Positions 10,278 through 21,330 of a stretch of 60,000 bases of DNA are shown here, one piece after another. The stretch is from Zygnema cylindricum. Taxonomy: Eukaryota; Streptophyta; Zygnematophyceae; Zygnematales; Zygnemataceae. Location: the NCBI GenBank assembly GCA_037447655.1, contig JBBHKE010003498.1:64001-124000 (forward strand). Direction: 5' to 3'. Within the stretch, counting starts at the first letter, position 1, and each line of letters opens with the position of its first letter. A model generated the notes under the pieces. That model ran no database searches and was not told the origin of the DNA. It saw nothing but the letters and a program-made list of their open reading frames with translations. The position numbers and the translations under genes were made by a program.

Positions 10278-10445
10278 TAAAATCCTGCTCCACGTTAACG
10301 AGATGGTGGAGTCTAGTTTTTGGGAGAAAAGTGAAGGTGGACAAGGAGGAAAACGGTGGCTAAATACGTGGATTCGAGAGTTGCGAGGAGAAGAATTCTC
10401 GATATGTGGTGCAAAGTATCGCATGTCGTGTGCGTAAGGGAGTGT

Positions 10446-10470
10446 GTGCCCCCGCCAAAGGCGGGGGCAC
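10446..10470. repeat. Perfect 11-bp stem hairpin (second unit)
   Basis: Arms GTGCCCCCGCC (10446-10456) and GGCGGGGGCAC (10460-10470) flank the loop AAA. The stem is nearly all G-C. Confidence 0.95.
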
Positions 10471-10847
10471 CTAAAAATTTGCTCCACGTTAACGAGATGG
10501 GAGAGCCTCGTTATTAGGGGAAAAACGAGGGTGGAAGAGGGGACAAACTACGGCCTAGGACACAGAGCGGCAAAGTACACGAGCTACCGAATTGCAGATC
10601 GAAAAAGGCCGAAGGGTGCGGTAAGGAAGACCAAAGAAGAGCTTACGGGTATGCCCGGAGCCCAGTTTGTAGAGGAGAAATCGGGCCGGACAAGGGGGCA
10701 AAGGATGGCCAAGTGCACAGAACCCATGTACTCCGAGGTACCGAATTGCGGATTGTAATGCAAAGAACCGGATGTCGTGTACGATGATTAGCCGATTGCG
10801 GTCGGTTCGAAGCGGTGGAAGGCAGAAGGCCTTCCGTAAGGGAGGGT

Positions 10848-10872
10848 GTGCCCCCGCCGAAGGCGGGGGCAC
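10848..10872. repeat. Perfect 11-bp stem hairpin (third unit)
   Basis: Arms GTGCCCCCGCC (10848-10858) and GGCGGGGGCAC (10862-10872) flank the loop GAA. The stem is identical to that at 10446-10470 with a changed loop, as expected if pairing is maintained or the copy is recent. Confidence 0.95.
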
Positions 10873-11040
10873 CTAAAAACTTGCTCTACGTTAACGAGAT
10901 GGGAGAGCCTCGTTATTCGGGGAAATGCGAGGGTAACAAACGTGGAAGTGGAGGATGTGGTGGTGGAGTTCTGTGGTCGCCGAGTCGAAAAACAATCGAA
11001 AGGTTTGCCGTAGAATGGACGTCAAAACCCTAGCAACGAC

Positions 11041-12334
11041 ATATTTGCACGTTCATTCCCGCGTAAGCTGAGTGCCAAAATCCAAATGTTTCACTAACTA
11101 AGTACCGGAATTCTTATGGGCCGAGTCAAAAAATCCGAAAATTTCACTAAGTACACTTTATGCCCCCCCCCATCTTACTAAACTCACTTTTCACCGTTAA
11201 ACCAGACTCTACCGCCTCCTTAACTACCATATGTGGTGTGAGCCCATTTTCAAACCCCTCAAGGTTTATTTTATAAGTAGGCCAAAAATAAGGCTTATTT
11301 TTAAGTGAAATGGGACCGAAATCCGGTGCCATTTGAAGTGATTTAAACAAAAAACCACTGATATCAACAGACTGGGCAAATTTAGCAGTCGAAGATCAAA
11401 CATTCATACCATATTGGGCTAAGACACGGTCTTACAAACAGGAACCTATTCAATATGCCATTTATGGAGAAAAACAAGTCCAAATTAAGTGGTATTTAGA
11501 TAAGATTCAACAATAGGCTATCACTCTGAATACAACCCAATTTTGACCTTGTTTTTCCCGAAATATGAAATATTGAAAAGAGTTTTATTATGATAAAACC
11601 AAATCTTAATCCGATAAAATATTCAAGTCACAACTTCAAATGCCAAATTTGGGACAGTTTGTATTGGTTTGTCCATACCATTTCGGTCCAATCACATGTA
11701 ACCTTTTCTCAACCAACGCCTCATTTTGCTTCCCATGGCCACCTATTTCTTTCCAAGGAATCAAAAGATGATAATGGGACGGTATTTTACTGATAACTCG
11801 CTCTTCAGATTTTCAAGTGCTTGATTATGGCTTTTTTTTGCGATAAAGCATACGCTCCTAATACGTCCGAGTCTAGGTGGTCTTCGCCAAAAATGCGATG
11901 TCGAGGTAGGTTGAATTTCGGAAGAATGAGTTTACTTTCTCATACGCTTTCGAAATTAAGCCATCAAATGCGAAATTTCGTACCGATATTTCCTCAAGGA
12001 AATACGGTAAACATTATCACCTGTCTTGGAAAGTTATGCTCCATAATTTAATGCACCACCCAATATTTTGATTCCGGGAATGTGTCGTCAACCTTCCGCT
12101 TCAAAATGAGCAAAATTCCCCAAAATACTTTTAAGCCCATTCCCATCAACCAACTTTGCACCATTTTTGACCAATTTTACTTTCCTCATAAAAAGTACTC
12201 AGTTCTTCAACCTAACTTTTTATTCTAACATAGGAGGTCATTTTAAGACTTTTGCATTAATTAAACGTATGCCGAATTCTTCACGGTACTTCCATTATAA
12301 CTCCTCAAAGTTTGTCTACTCATAATCCGCTTAA
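11041..12334. other. No gene recognised
   Basis: About 1.3 kb of AT-rich DNA. A degraded 49-bp-type repeat lies near 11060-11140. I tried both strands from 11150 to 12330. Several short open stretches exist but they change frame often and match nothing I recognise. It may be an old, unreadable element. Confidence 0.4.
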
Positions 12335-12884
12335 GTGGACTCTACGCAAGCAACTCTACGGTTAGGATATAGAGTTTATCATTTAAAAAGGGAAGATATA
12401 ATCTTAGTAAAGCATCTAATAGTTATGGATGAAGGAAATTTTGTGGATCCCTTCAATTATACAAAGTCAATAAAAATCAGATTTGAGTCAGAAAATTCCG
12501 ATGACTTTGAGCTACCTAACTATCCAAGTTTTAGAGAAGATGACATTCTTGCAGGTACAAATCAAACCAAAAAGGACTCAGCTGCGGAAACTCTGGTGAC
12601 AACTCTACCCGATGCGGAAGACGTGGTGGAAATTGATTCGGAATCAAGGGACAGGGGAGAAGCCGAGATTGTTCGAAAGAAACTAAGAGAACCATCTATT
12701 CCGACCACAAATTTTGAGGGGGGAAGAAGAAGTAGCAAAAGATTGCAAGAAAAATAGGTTGATAACAAGGTAACAAAACTATCTCATCAAGGTGAACCTC
12801 AGACTTATGGAGAGGCGATGACTTGTCCAGAAAAGAATCGGTGGAAGACAGCCATCAATGAGGAGATGGCCTCAATCATGGCAG
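12335..12884 (+). pseudogene. Copia pol fragment (end of integrase to start of reverse transcriptase)
   Basis: The plus strand reads GYRVYHLKREDIILVKHL, the acidic linker ENSDDFELPNYPSFREDD, then KRLQEK followed by a TAG. After the stop it continues in frame as KVTKLSHQGEPQTYGEAM and NEEMASIM, the copia RT entry motif. It is very close to element A (34827 down to 34060, minus strand) and belongs to the same family. The RT core, RNase H and both LTRs are absent. The fragment breaks off at about 12884 inside the RT entry segment. Confidence 0.85.
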
Positions 12885-12954
12885 GATGTGATTGTCTTTC
12901 GATCCTGCACATGTAATAAGTTGTTGTAAGCCAAACCTTGTCACCTATGCTTAC
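12885..12954 (-). pseudogene. Short gypsy pol remnant
   Basis: About 70 bp resemble 23735-23803 of element D in the same orientation, sharing AAGCCAAACCTTGTCACCTA. This is the end of the integrase segment on the minus strand. Copia element C starts at its right edge. See the finding on the mismatched flanks of element C. Confidence 0.65.
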
Positions 12955-13257
12955 TGCTGATTTTGGAAAGCTTTAAGTCTCAATAAATAGTGTGACGGCA
13001 AAGGGTAGTAATTTGTAGCATAAGTTTCACAAGGACATGCTTCATCACTTGAGTTTAGTACAAGACAACGCAGCCGCGAGTAATATGCATGTGATTCGGT
13101 ACAAGACAACGCAGCTACGATTGATATGAATCAAGTCAACGGACGAGATTCATAAGAGTATCACTAATGACTTAGCCGAGAAGTATTTATACAATCACTC
13201 AGTATAGATCTTGAGTAATACTGACTGTACGATGGTAGATTGGGTTGACATGAATAA
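12955..13257 (+). repeat. 5' LTR of element C, upstream part
   Basis: Matches the start of the 3' LTR at 22148, including TTTGGAAAGCTTTAAGTCTCA and the ACAAGACAACGCAGC blocks. It begins TGCTGATTTT where the 3' copy has TGTTGATTTT. It ends where element B is inserted. Confidence 0.9.
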
Positions 13258-14433
13258 TGTTGATATTTGTGTAGTTTCTAGGTCTATAATAGCATAGAAA
13301 AAGATATAGGCTGCCTCTAACTCCCCTCTCCAAGCCCCCACACTTGTTGTAGTCACTAAAGGCTGGATAGGGAGCTAGAGCCATGGCTGCCTAAGCTCTC
13401 TAGAAAAGCAAGTGATGAATTAGGTAGACTTACCAAAATATACTTGACGGACCTAGGAATTCATCCTGTTACTTGATGTCTGTCAAGACAGCCGTAGACG
13501 CCGGCTTTAACCGTTAAGTCTAAACCTAATGTTACAATATAATATGTTTGATAAACATATAAATATTAACACGTAGACTAATTCGTTTAACGACAATAAA
13601 TACTTAGTGCATAGATACAGTTTACTTTAGTACTGAGTACGGTAAGGTTATGAAACGCATACCGCGCATTTGTTTCGAACGCGAAAACAAATGGCGCGCA
13701 CGTATTTATGATGGCTACGTTCAAAACATGGTTTCGATCGGACGGCCGGAAAGGATGCCGAGATCGCGGGAGAAGATTTCGGCGGTTTGCGGTCATCGCC
13801 ACAAAGGATGAGACGTGGCAAAATGACATTAGATCGCGGCATCTTCGGAGATTAAGTGAACGAATCTAGAGATGACATGTGTCGACATTTTGGCCATGTC
13901 GTACAATTGGCCATACAGAAAGTACACCACCACCTGTATTTTTTTGTACGACACAGTAATTTGATTGGTGCCGTACGTTAGTAGATAGAGTTTTAGTGAG
14001 AGATAGGACTTAGAAAAATTTAGTAGGTAGCAGCCTCTCTCCGAGAGAGCTCCTGTACAAAAGGGTCATCTTTGACCATTCATATCTATCAATTTACTTT
14101 ACCTTTATCAGTGATTCTTTTTGTTGAGGACTTAAGGGAGTCCAGGCTACACAAAGGTGTAGTTGGTTAGAGTGTTTTTGCCTGTCAAGGTGGCTGCATT
14201 TCAAAGGGAAAGTCAAAGTGGGTGAAAGTGTCCGAAACTCTTATTCTAACTTTGCATTCTATGGTGGAATTGAGCACACAGAAAGTCTTATTTCACAGGG
14301 GTGAAACTATAATGGGTATCTGATTGTCAAGAGGTTAATCATTTGGGTTTATATCAACTTGGAGTCGGCAATATCTAGATAAGCTTCTTTCGGATCTGCG
14401 ATTTTTGTGGGCAATGGAGCACACAGAGTTTCA
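13258..14433 (+). repeat. 5' LTR of element B
   Basis: A TG...CA LTR. It contains a TATA-like CATATAAATATTAAC at about 13555 and a GAGACGTGGC motif near 13810 that reads GACACGTGGC in the 3' LTR. The gag ATG (14414) is 20 nt before its end. Confidence 0.9.
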
Positions 14434-15880
14434 GGTTATGGGCCCACCATCTAGGGTGCCTATGTTTGATGGAACTTGCTTCACTTATTGGGGATTTATG
14501 ATGGAGGGATTGCTTTTTGAGAAGCACTTATGGGGAATTGTTTTGGGACAAGTGAGGTGTCCTCCACCGGGCTTTGGAGGAACTCACTATGGAGAATCAT
14601 CTGGGGTTGCCGAGAAAATCAACCGGAGTTCAGATGCAAAAGAAGGTGAAGGGAAAATCATTGCCATGGAAGGGGAAAAATGGGAGAAGGGAAAAGGAAC
14701 AGTGATGGTGAGGGGAGCTAAGCTCTCGACTATGGTTCCACTTGTAGGGATTAAAACTGAAGAAAATGACAAAAAAATATGGTAATACAAAAACACTATA
14801 GCAAAGCATCTCATACTTAGAAACGTGTCTAAGTCTATAGCTATCACTCTTATAAACTTAACGAAGTCTTCAAAGATATGGGAAGCACTAAGTCACATTT
14901 ATAAGAGTGAGACTATTTAGAGGCAGCAAATAGTAAAACAAGAAATAGATGCCTATGTTTATAAAGACGTTAGCATGATGGAATTTTGCAATGATATTGC
15001 TACGCTATATGTTGAGCTTGCTAGTGCAGGATATGTAGAATCTGAGGAGAGGAAGATTAATACACTATTTATGAAACTCCCAGATGAGTACGAAAACATC
15101 ATTTGTCGTATGTAGGAAATGGATGGCTCCTCATAGACTTGGAGCTTTACCATGGGGATAATTCTTGTGAGGGAAAGCACTTTGGAGCTTCGTAGGGGAA
15201 GTGAGAGGGTGAATGCATTTACAGCTGGTGGTGATTGGCGGAAGCGTGATTAGAGGAACAGCGGTGACGAGGGGAAGCGTGATGAGAGGAAGAAAGATAA
15301 AGGTAAACCTTATCGGAACTTTGGTAGAAAGAGAGGGAGAGAAAAAGAAAAAATAGCTTTGAAAAAGAGGGTTTGCTTCTTTTGAAGGGAACCGGGTCAT
15401 TATATTCAGGAATGCCCTTGTTTGGAAGAACTTAGAAGTTGGAATGTGGATGAGGAGGAAGAAAGGGAAGAGGAGAAAGAGGAAGAAGATATGTTGGAGC
15501 TTCTCCGCATCGGTAATATGGGAAAAAAAGAAAAGCACACAGAAATTCCACGGAAACAACAATGTGCTTTTGGAGGTATAAAGGAAGTAAATAGAGAGGA
15601 GGTGTTTGAGGATGTCGAGAAGTGTAGAGTGTATGACTTAGAAATGAGAAAGTCAGATCTAGGATCCATAAGTGAAAACGGAAAAGATAAAATTAATAAG
15701 GATTATTTTATAGATATTTTGGAAACAGAAAAGTGGTTGGAAAAGGAGACTTCAACGGATTCCGAGGGAAGGGGAGAAGTGAAACTAGAAGGGGTTTTAA
15801 AGGATAGGGGAAGAAGAGGAATATTTAATGAAAGGTATAAAGGAGGAGAAATATTTATTTGGAATAAATTTAGAAAGTGA
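14414..15880 (+). pseudogene. Copia gag of element B, broken
   Basis: Starts at ATG 14414 inside the LTR (MEHTEFQVMGPPSRVPMF) and runs through the PBS. Recognisable copia Gag features are the FDGTCFTYWGF entry motif, a stop at 14783, then a frame with HLILRNVSKSIA, a YVYKDVSMMEFCNDIATLY helix and FMKLPDEYENII. The zinc knuckle near 15373-15415 reads CFF, stop, REPGHYIQEC, so the second Cys codon is TGA. An acidic region of about 150 residues (15422-15880) follows that relatives lack in this form. Gag would package element RNA, but this copy cannot make a full product. Confidence 0.75.
14434..14448 (+). promoter_or_regulatory. Primer-binding site matching the anticodon arm of initiator tRNA-Met
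   Basis: GGTTATGGGCCCACC directly follows the 5' LTR. It is complementary to GGUGGGCCCAUAACC, the anticodon arm of plant initiator tRNA-Met as I recall it, not to a tRNA 3' end. The same block adjoins the LTRs of G and, with one change, A. Confidence 0.7.
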
Positions 15881-16084
15881 GAGTGGAAAGAAATCCATGG
15901 GAGAGAGTGAAAAAAATTTAGAAAATGGGGTAATTATCATGGATAGAAATATAAGTTCGGAAGATGTAGTTTTTATAAGTAACTTAGTGGGGACTCTTGA
16001 TTTAAGGATAAATTTGGGGGGTAATGATTTTGACATCACTAATGGGAGTGATGCCATCTATGAAGGTGTGCCTATAAAAGGCTT

Positions 16085-16330
16085 AGCATTTGGGCGTATG
16101 TTGCAGATTGGAGATGGAGCTGGTTGTTTTGGGCGTATGTTGCAGATTGGAGATGGAGCTGGTTGTTGGATTGCAACAAGGAAATCAGTTTCTGTGTGGA
16201 TGGAAAACTAATGAGGTGGATAAAATCTTTGCTCGAAGTTATAAAAACTGGGATGCTTCATAAAATGTGTGATCAACAAGATGGAATGTTTATTTCAGCT
16301 CATCTAATTGACCTTTTAAAATATGAGGGT
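16085..16330 (+). pseudogene. RNase H remnant of element B
   Basis: GRMLQIGDGAGCW corresponds to GYVLYVGDGASCW in the RNase H of element A. Farther on, RWIKSLLEVIK and CDQQDGMFISA correspond to the MWVKTLLGELR and CDNQATIAISA stretches. A 39-bp in-frame duplication (16092-16169) repeats the 13-residue segment. The frame is broken between the parts. It shows that B descended from a full copia element by internal deletion. Confidence 0.65.
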
Positions 16331-16435
16331 ATTGTCTTAAATAGTTATAAAAGGAAAAGGAAAAGAAAAAAGAAAAAGGTGAGGGGGTATTTTGGTTTTT
16401 ATGTGTGGGAGTTGAAAGGAAGATACACTAGAAAA

Positions 16436-16444
16436 TAAGAGGAG
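16436..16444 (+). promoter_or_regulatory. Polypurine tract of element B
   Basis: A short A/G run ending AGAGGAG abuts the 3' LTR start at 16445, in the position of the plus-strand primer. Confidence 0.7.
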
Positions 16445-17615
16445 TGTTGATATTTGTGTATTTTCTAGGTCTATAATAGCATAAAAAAAGACATAGGCAA
16501 CCTGTAACTCCCCTCTCCAAGCCCCCACACTTGTTGTAGTCACTGAAGGCTGGATAGGGAGCTAGAGCCATGGCTGCCTAAGCGCTCTAGAGAAGACAGG
16601 TGATGAATTAGGTAGACTTACCAAAATATACTTGACGGCCCCAAGAATTCATCCTGTTACCTGACGTCCGTCAAGACACCCGTAGATGTCGGCTTTAACC
16701 GTTAAGTCTAAACCTAATGTTACAATATAATATGTTTGATAAACATATAAATATTAACACGTAGACTAATTCGTTTAACGACAATAAATACTTAGTGCAT
16801 AGATACAGTATACTTTAGTACAGAGTACGGTAAGGTTATGAAACGGATACCGCGCATTTGTTTCGAACGCAAAAACAAATGGCGCGCACATATTTATGAT
16901 GGCTACGTTCAAAACATGGTTTCGATCGGAGGCCGGAAAAGATGTCGAGATCGCGGAAGAAGATTTCGGCGGTTTGCAATCATCGCCACATAGGATGACA
17001 CGTGGCAAAATGACATTGGATAGCGGCATCTCCGGGGATTAAGTGAACGAATCAAGAGATGATATGTGTCGACATTTTGGCCATGTCGTACGATGGTCGT
17101 AGACAAAGTACACCGACACCTGTACTTTTCTTTACAGCATAGTAATTTGATTGGTGTCGTACGTCAGTAGATAGAGTTTTAGAGAGAGATAAGACTTAGA
17201 AAAATCTAGTATGTAGCAGCCTCTCTCCGAGAGAGCTCTTGTACAAAAGGGTCATCTTTGACCATTCATATCTATCAATTTACTTGACCATTTTCAAAGA
17301 ATCTTTTTGCTGCCAACTCACGAGAGTCCAAGCTACACAAAGGTGTAGTCGTTAGAGTTTTTGCCTGCCAGGGTGGCTGCATTTCAAAGGGAAAGTCAAA
17401 GTGGGTGAATGTGTCCAAAACTCATATTCTAACTTTGCATTCTGTAGTGGAAACGAGCACACAAAAGTTTTATTTCACAAAGGTGAAACTATAATGGGTA
17501 TCTGATTGTGAAGGGGTCAGACATTTTGGTTTATATCAACTTGGAGTTGGCACTCTCTAGATAAGCTTCTTTTGGATCTACGATTTTTGTGGGCAATGGA
17601 GCACACAGAGTTTCA
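16445..17615 (+). repeat. 3' LTR of element B
   Basis: Near-identical to 13258-14433, with scattered substitutions and small indels. Contains GACACGTGGC near 17000. Confidence 0.9.
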
Positions 17616-18016
17616 ATTAAGAACACGTAGATCTCACTATGCGGGTTGATTTTTGACGTACCTCTCAGGTACACTTGTATCTGCGGTTCAACACTGAGAG
17701 TATAAGACTTATGACTTAGAACATTTTATGTATCCAGACTTCCAAGTAGTAAAAATGAAAATAGTTTTTGGGAAACTTCTGAGTATTCTATCTTAAATAT
17801 TGTTTGGTCAATGATACTCAAACTTTGGGAGTTGTTAGTGTTTATGTTACTCTATATTGTGATAGAGTTTTGTGAAGTTTTGATGCCTATATAATATTAG
17901 GTGAACACTTGTAAACAACTGTTTGGTAGGATTCTTGATAGCTTCTTAGAGTGTATCATGTCAACTTCTACTACTACTGCTGCTTTTCCACCTTCACCGA
18001 TGGTTGTACAACAACA
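17616..18016 (+). repeat. 5' LTR of element C, downstream part
   Basis: Continues the C LTR after element B, from ATTAAGAACACGTAGATCTC to GTACAACAACA. It matches 22445-22848 of the 3' LTR. Confidence 0.9.
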
Positions 18017-18660
18017 AGTTGTAGGCCTTTCATCGAGAATTCTTATCTTTTCAGGAGAGAAGTATGTTTACTGGGCCGATATGGTGGAGACTCACTTTGA
18101 GAATGTTAATCTATTGGATATATTGGATGGTTCCCTGGATGAATCAGATCCGTCTTGGTCTAAAAAAAATACGCACGCACGTTTATTTTAAAATTTTGAA
18201 TATCAAAGGACTTAGCTATGTCTCGCATAAAAATGAAAAAGGCAATTCACATGTGGAAATCTCTTTAAAATGATTATGAAAAAGCTAATGTCCACGAAGA
18301 ACTTTTGTTGGCAGGAAAAATTTAGGACTATAAGTACACTAGCGGAACGATGGCTGAGTATGCTTACAAATTTCGCATCCTTGTAGATGCCCATGCTTCT
18401 GCAGGTAGTTTGTTTCCTCACTTTCAATAATCAGCATAGCTAATGAGAGGTCTCCCTAGTAGTATGAATAGAGCGTCTGATGCACTCAAACAAAAAGATA
18501 AGACTAACTGGACTTTACAGTTAGCGATTAATATTTTGCTAGAGGAGGAAGCAACAGCTAAAACTCCGTGTTCTGAGCTTTAGAGGCTTTCAATACAGAT
18601 TTTAAGAGAAAGGGAAATCAATACAGATTTTAAGAGAAAGGGAAATTTTAATTAGCAGAG
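17958..18660 (+). pseudogene. Copia gag of element C, broken
   Basis: The likely start is ATG 17958, 59 nt inside the LTR, giving MSTSTTTAAFPPSP with the frame running out of the LTR at 18016. The entry motif FSGEKYVYWADMVETHF and LDESDPSW are typical of copia Gag (UBN2/retrotran_gag type). The frame closes at 18189. Remnants such as AEYAYKFRILVDA and SIANERSP can be followed in other frames. A 28-bp tandem duplication lies at 18591-18646. No zinc knuckle is readable before the protease. The upstream in-frame start at 17901 is GTG and unlikely. Confidence 0.7.
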
Positions 18661-18699
18661 AAATCATGTTAATTCATATAATCAATATACGACGACACT

Positions 18700-19287
18700 T
18701 TGCACATTTCTGAAGAGGATAAAGCGGATCTTTTTGCCATGGTGGCAGCAATGGAGGGCCCAAAAGACCCTGGATGGATAATGGATACAGGAGCGTCAAC
18801 CCACATGTGCTGGAACAAGAGTATCTTCAAAAATATGAAATCAACACCGGAAAAGAATATTTACTATGCGTGTGGCATGAGTGTTCAAACTCGTGCTATG
18901 GGTGATGTATCATTGATGGTTGATGTAGAGGGAAAAGAAACTGAAAGGACTCTTCACAATGTACTCTTTGTCCCTGACTTTTATAAAAATTTGTTTTCTA
19001 CGTCTTTGGTAGAAAGTAAAGGCTTTGAGATCAATATGAAGAATGGTCAGCACGTTGTTAACAACAATGGCAAGGTTCCAATTACAGGTACTAGAGATAA
19101 TAACAAAATGTACCGTATGGATATGGCTAATACCAAGGAGATTGATGTTCTGTATTTCAGTGTTGTGCCCTCAGATGAGCTGTGGCATAAAAGATTAGGC
19201 CATGTAAATTATGATAGTTTGAGGAAAATGGTCCTTGTTGGCACAGTAGATGGTCTCTGTAACAGATCAGCTTGTGAAAACGTGTGA
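18700..19287 (+). pseudogene. Copia protease and GAG-pre-integrase region of element C
   Basis: WIMDTGASTHMC carries the retropepsin active-site Asp-Thr-Gly-Ala at about 18778-18795. Downstream are the flap and core segment ALHNVLFVPDFYKNL-like and the GAG-pre-integrase motif LWHKRLGHVNYDSLRKM (about 19183-19233). Without frameshifts the polyprotein would continue into the integrase zinc finger. The frame ends at 19287, just before CDGCALGKIH, which is in a different frame. Confidence 0.85.
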
Positions 19288-20050
19288 TGGTTGTGCTTTA
19301 GGCAAAATACATACACTACCATTCCCTACAGAGCCGTAACATCGGTCAGCTAGAATTTTACAACAAATTCATTCCGACGTTTTTGGTCCTGCAAAAGTAC
19401 CATAAACCGGAAGATGAAATATATGGTCACCTTCACAAAACAAATTTTCAAGGCTTACAAAGGTTTATTTCATGAAAGAAAAGAGCAAAGTGTTCAGTCA
19501 CTTTAAACACTACAAAGCCTGGGTGGAAAAACTACATAGCTTGCCAATTTTGGCGCTCATATTAGACAATGGTGGGGAATATACATTAAAGGAATTCGAA
19601 ATTTTTTTACTAGAGGAAGGTATAAGTCATCTATTGACTGTTCCATATTCACCAGAAAAAAAAATGGAGTGTCAAAGAGGTTAAATAGAACACTCACACA
19701 GAGCTCTAGGTCGATGCTTGTAAATAACAATGTGGATCCAAAATTCTGGGCTGAGGCTCTAAATTGTGCAATTTATATTAAGAATAGAATAGGGTCTAGA
19801 TAATTAAAAACTCCGCCTTATAAAGCCTGCACTGGCAAGAAACGTGATGTTAGTCATTTTAAAGTTTTTAGTAGTAAATGCTTCATTTTAGATACATGAC
19901 AAGATAGATAAAAAATAGAACCTAAAGGGTTACCGGGTATTCTGCTAGGATATGATGACCACTCCAAAGGTTATACGGTATTTTTCTTTAAGAAACAAAA
20001 GATCATTGTGGCTCGAAATATTATTGTGAAAGATGAGCTTGATTAGGCAA
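19288..20050 (+). pseudogene. Copia integrase region of element C
   Basis: The order is CDGCALGKIHTLPF (end of the HHCC finger), a core fragment with DVFGPAKV, and ILDNGGEYTLKEFEIF around the second catalytic Asp of the D,D-E core (about 19562-19610). Then come a LNRTL..SSRSML helix, FWAEALNCAIYIKNR, and GYDDHSKGY with the C-terminal region. At least three frameshifts and several stops are present. Confidence 0.8.
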
Positions 20051-20399
20051 ACATATATTTTTCTTCACGGATGTACAAAGGCAACAAAAAATGCAGGAAT
20101 ATATCATTTTGGACTGCAATCAGCCTATTGTCAAATAGGTACACGATACTCTTTTTACTGAGCAGTCTACTAAGATTCATGAGGCATCTTTGCAAGTTCA
20201 TTTCCAGCCAGAACAACAGCGGTCAATACTTGCGGATCAACATCAGCGACAGAAACGGAATGCAAGAGATTTGACGATCTCAACCTCAAAATTTCCGGGG
20301 GGGAAGAGATCCAGCAACTGCGTGCAAGCAAGCTCTCACTTTGCCTACTCGGCAGCCTCAGGGGAGCCTATGACCATCCTGGAGGCCTTCTCATCACCG

Positions 20400-21330
20400 G
20401 GGTAAAATCATTGGATTGAGGCAGCAAACGATGAAATGGAGTCGATCATGGAGGCTCAGACTTGGGAGCTTGAAGATCTTCCTCCGCACCAAAAAACGAT
20501 CGGCAGCAAATGGGTATTCAAGGTGAAGTTAAATACCGATAACGCAATTGAACGATATTAGTCTAGGCTTATGGCAAAGGGGTATATTCAAAAAGAAAGA
20601 ATTGACTTTGAAGAAACATTTTCTCATGTTGTAAGATTTTCGACAGTTAGAATACTGTTATCCTTGCTATCTCTGGCTGCTACAGAAGATATGGAAATGG
20701 AAATGCATTAGATGGATGTAAAACCAGCCTTCTTGCATGGAGAGCTAGAAGAGACAGTTTACATGCAGCACCCTGAAATATATACAGAGCCATGAAAAGA
20801 ACACTTAGTATATAAATTGCTAAAATCTCTATACGGTCAAATATAGGCCCCCAGTCAATGAAATCAAAAGCTTGACAAATTCTTAACTAGCCTAGGATTT
20901 CAAAGGATAAGCTCTAATCATTCTTTTTATGTTCTAAAGGGTGAGGATGGGATAGTTTATATAGCAGTGTATGTAGATGATCTACTATTAATTAGCAAAT
21001 CAATGGTTGAAATTAACAAAATCAAAGCTGCTCTAAATTCACGGTTCGAGATAAAAGACCTCGGTGAGACAAAATATGTTTTGGGTATTCAGGTAGAAAA
21101 TGATAGAAAAAAGAGATTTATATAGTTGACTCAAAAAGAGGCTATTGGAAACATGTTAGATGAGTATGGAATGCGGGAGGCAAAAGGGTGTGTAACTCCA
21201 ATGGCGTTTCGGTAGAAGTTAACGAGGGAAGAGACACAACCGGGTGTTATTGTTAGTGAGTATTTAGAGTCAGAAGAGGATGATCTTATGACACTAATAC
21301 CTTACAGACAAATAGTGGGAAGTGTAAATA
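20400..21330 (+). pseudogene. Copia reverse transcriptase of element C, broken
   Basis: The readable order is WIEAANDEMESIMEAQTWELEDL, GSKWVFKVKLNTD, MDVKPAFLHGELEE, LLKSLYGQI, then YVDDLLLISKS with the catalytic Tyr-Val-Asp-Asp intact (about 20968-20980). DLGETKYVLGIQVEND and LTQKEAIGNML follow. Stops occur at several points, for example within ERY-stop-SRL near 20560 and after MEMEMH near 20709. A small duplication (AATAGTGGGAAGTGTA) lies near 21311-21341, at the join to RNase H. Confidence 0.85.

Larger units (their letters stand above)
10180..10925. repeat. Three related units with GC-rich hairpin and conserved GTTAAC block
   Basis: The block GCTC(C/T)ACGTTAACGAGATGG occurs at 10287-10306, 10481-10500 and 10883-10902. 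In the second and third units it is preceded by a perfect hairpin. In the first, the hairpin position is occupied by C runs and a 20-nt G run. AAGGCCTTCCG.AAGGGAG precedes units one and three. The units follow the unrecognised gene directly. No coding potential is convincing. Confidence 0.75.
13258..17615 (+). mobile_element. Non-autonomous copia element B, nested in the LTR of C
   Basis: LTRs are 13258-14433 and 16445-17615 (about 1.17 kb each), starting TGTTGATATTTGTGTA and ending GAGTTTCA. Internal sequence is only about 2.0 kb: a gag-like frame, then a scrap of RNase H. Protease, integrase and reverse transcriptase are missing. The flanks are AATAA (13253-13257) and ATTAA (17616-17620). 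The uninterrupted LTR copy at 22430-22475 reads ...AAGATTAAGAACACG, so the target was ATTAA with one later change. The PBS and polypurine tract are recognisable. It could have moved only with proteins from a relative. Confidence 0.9.
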
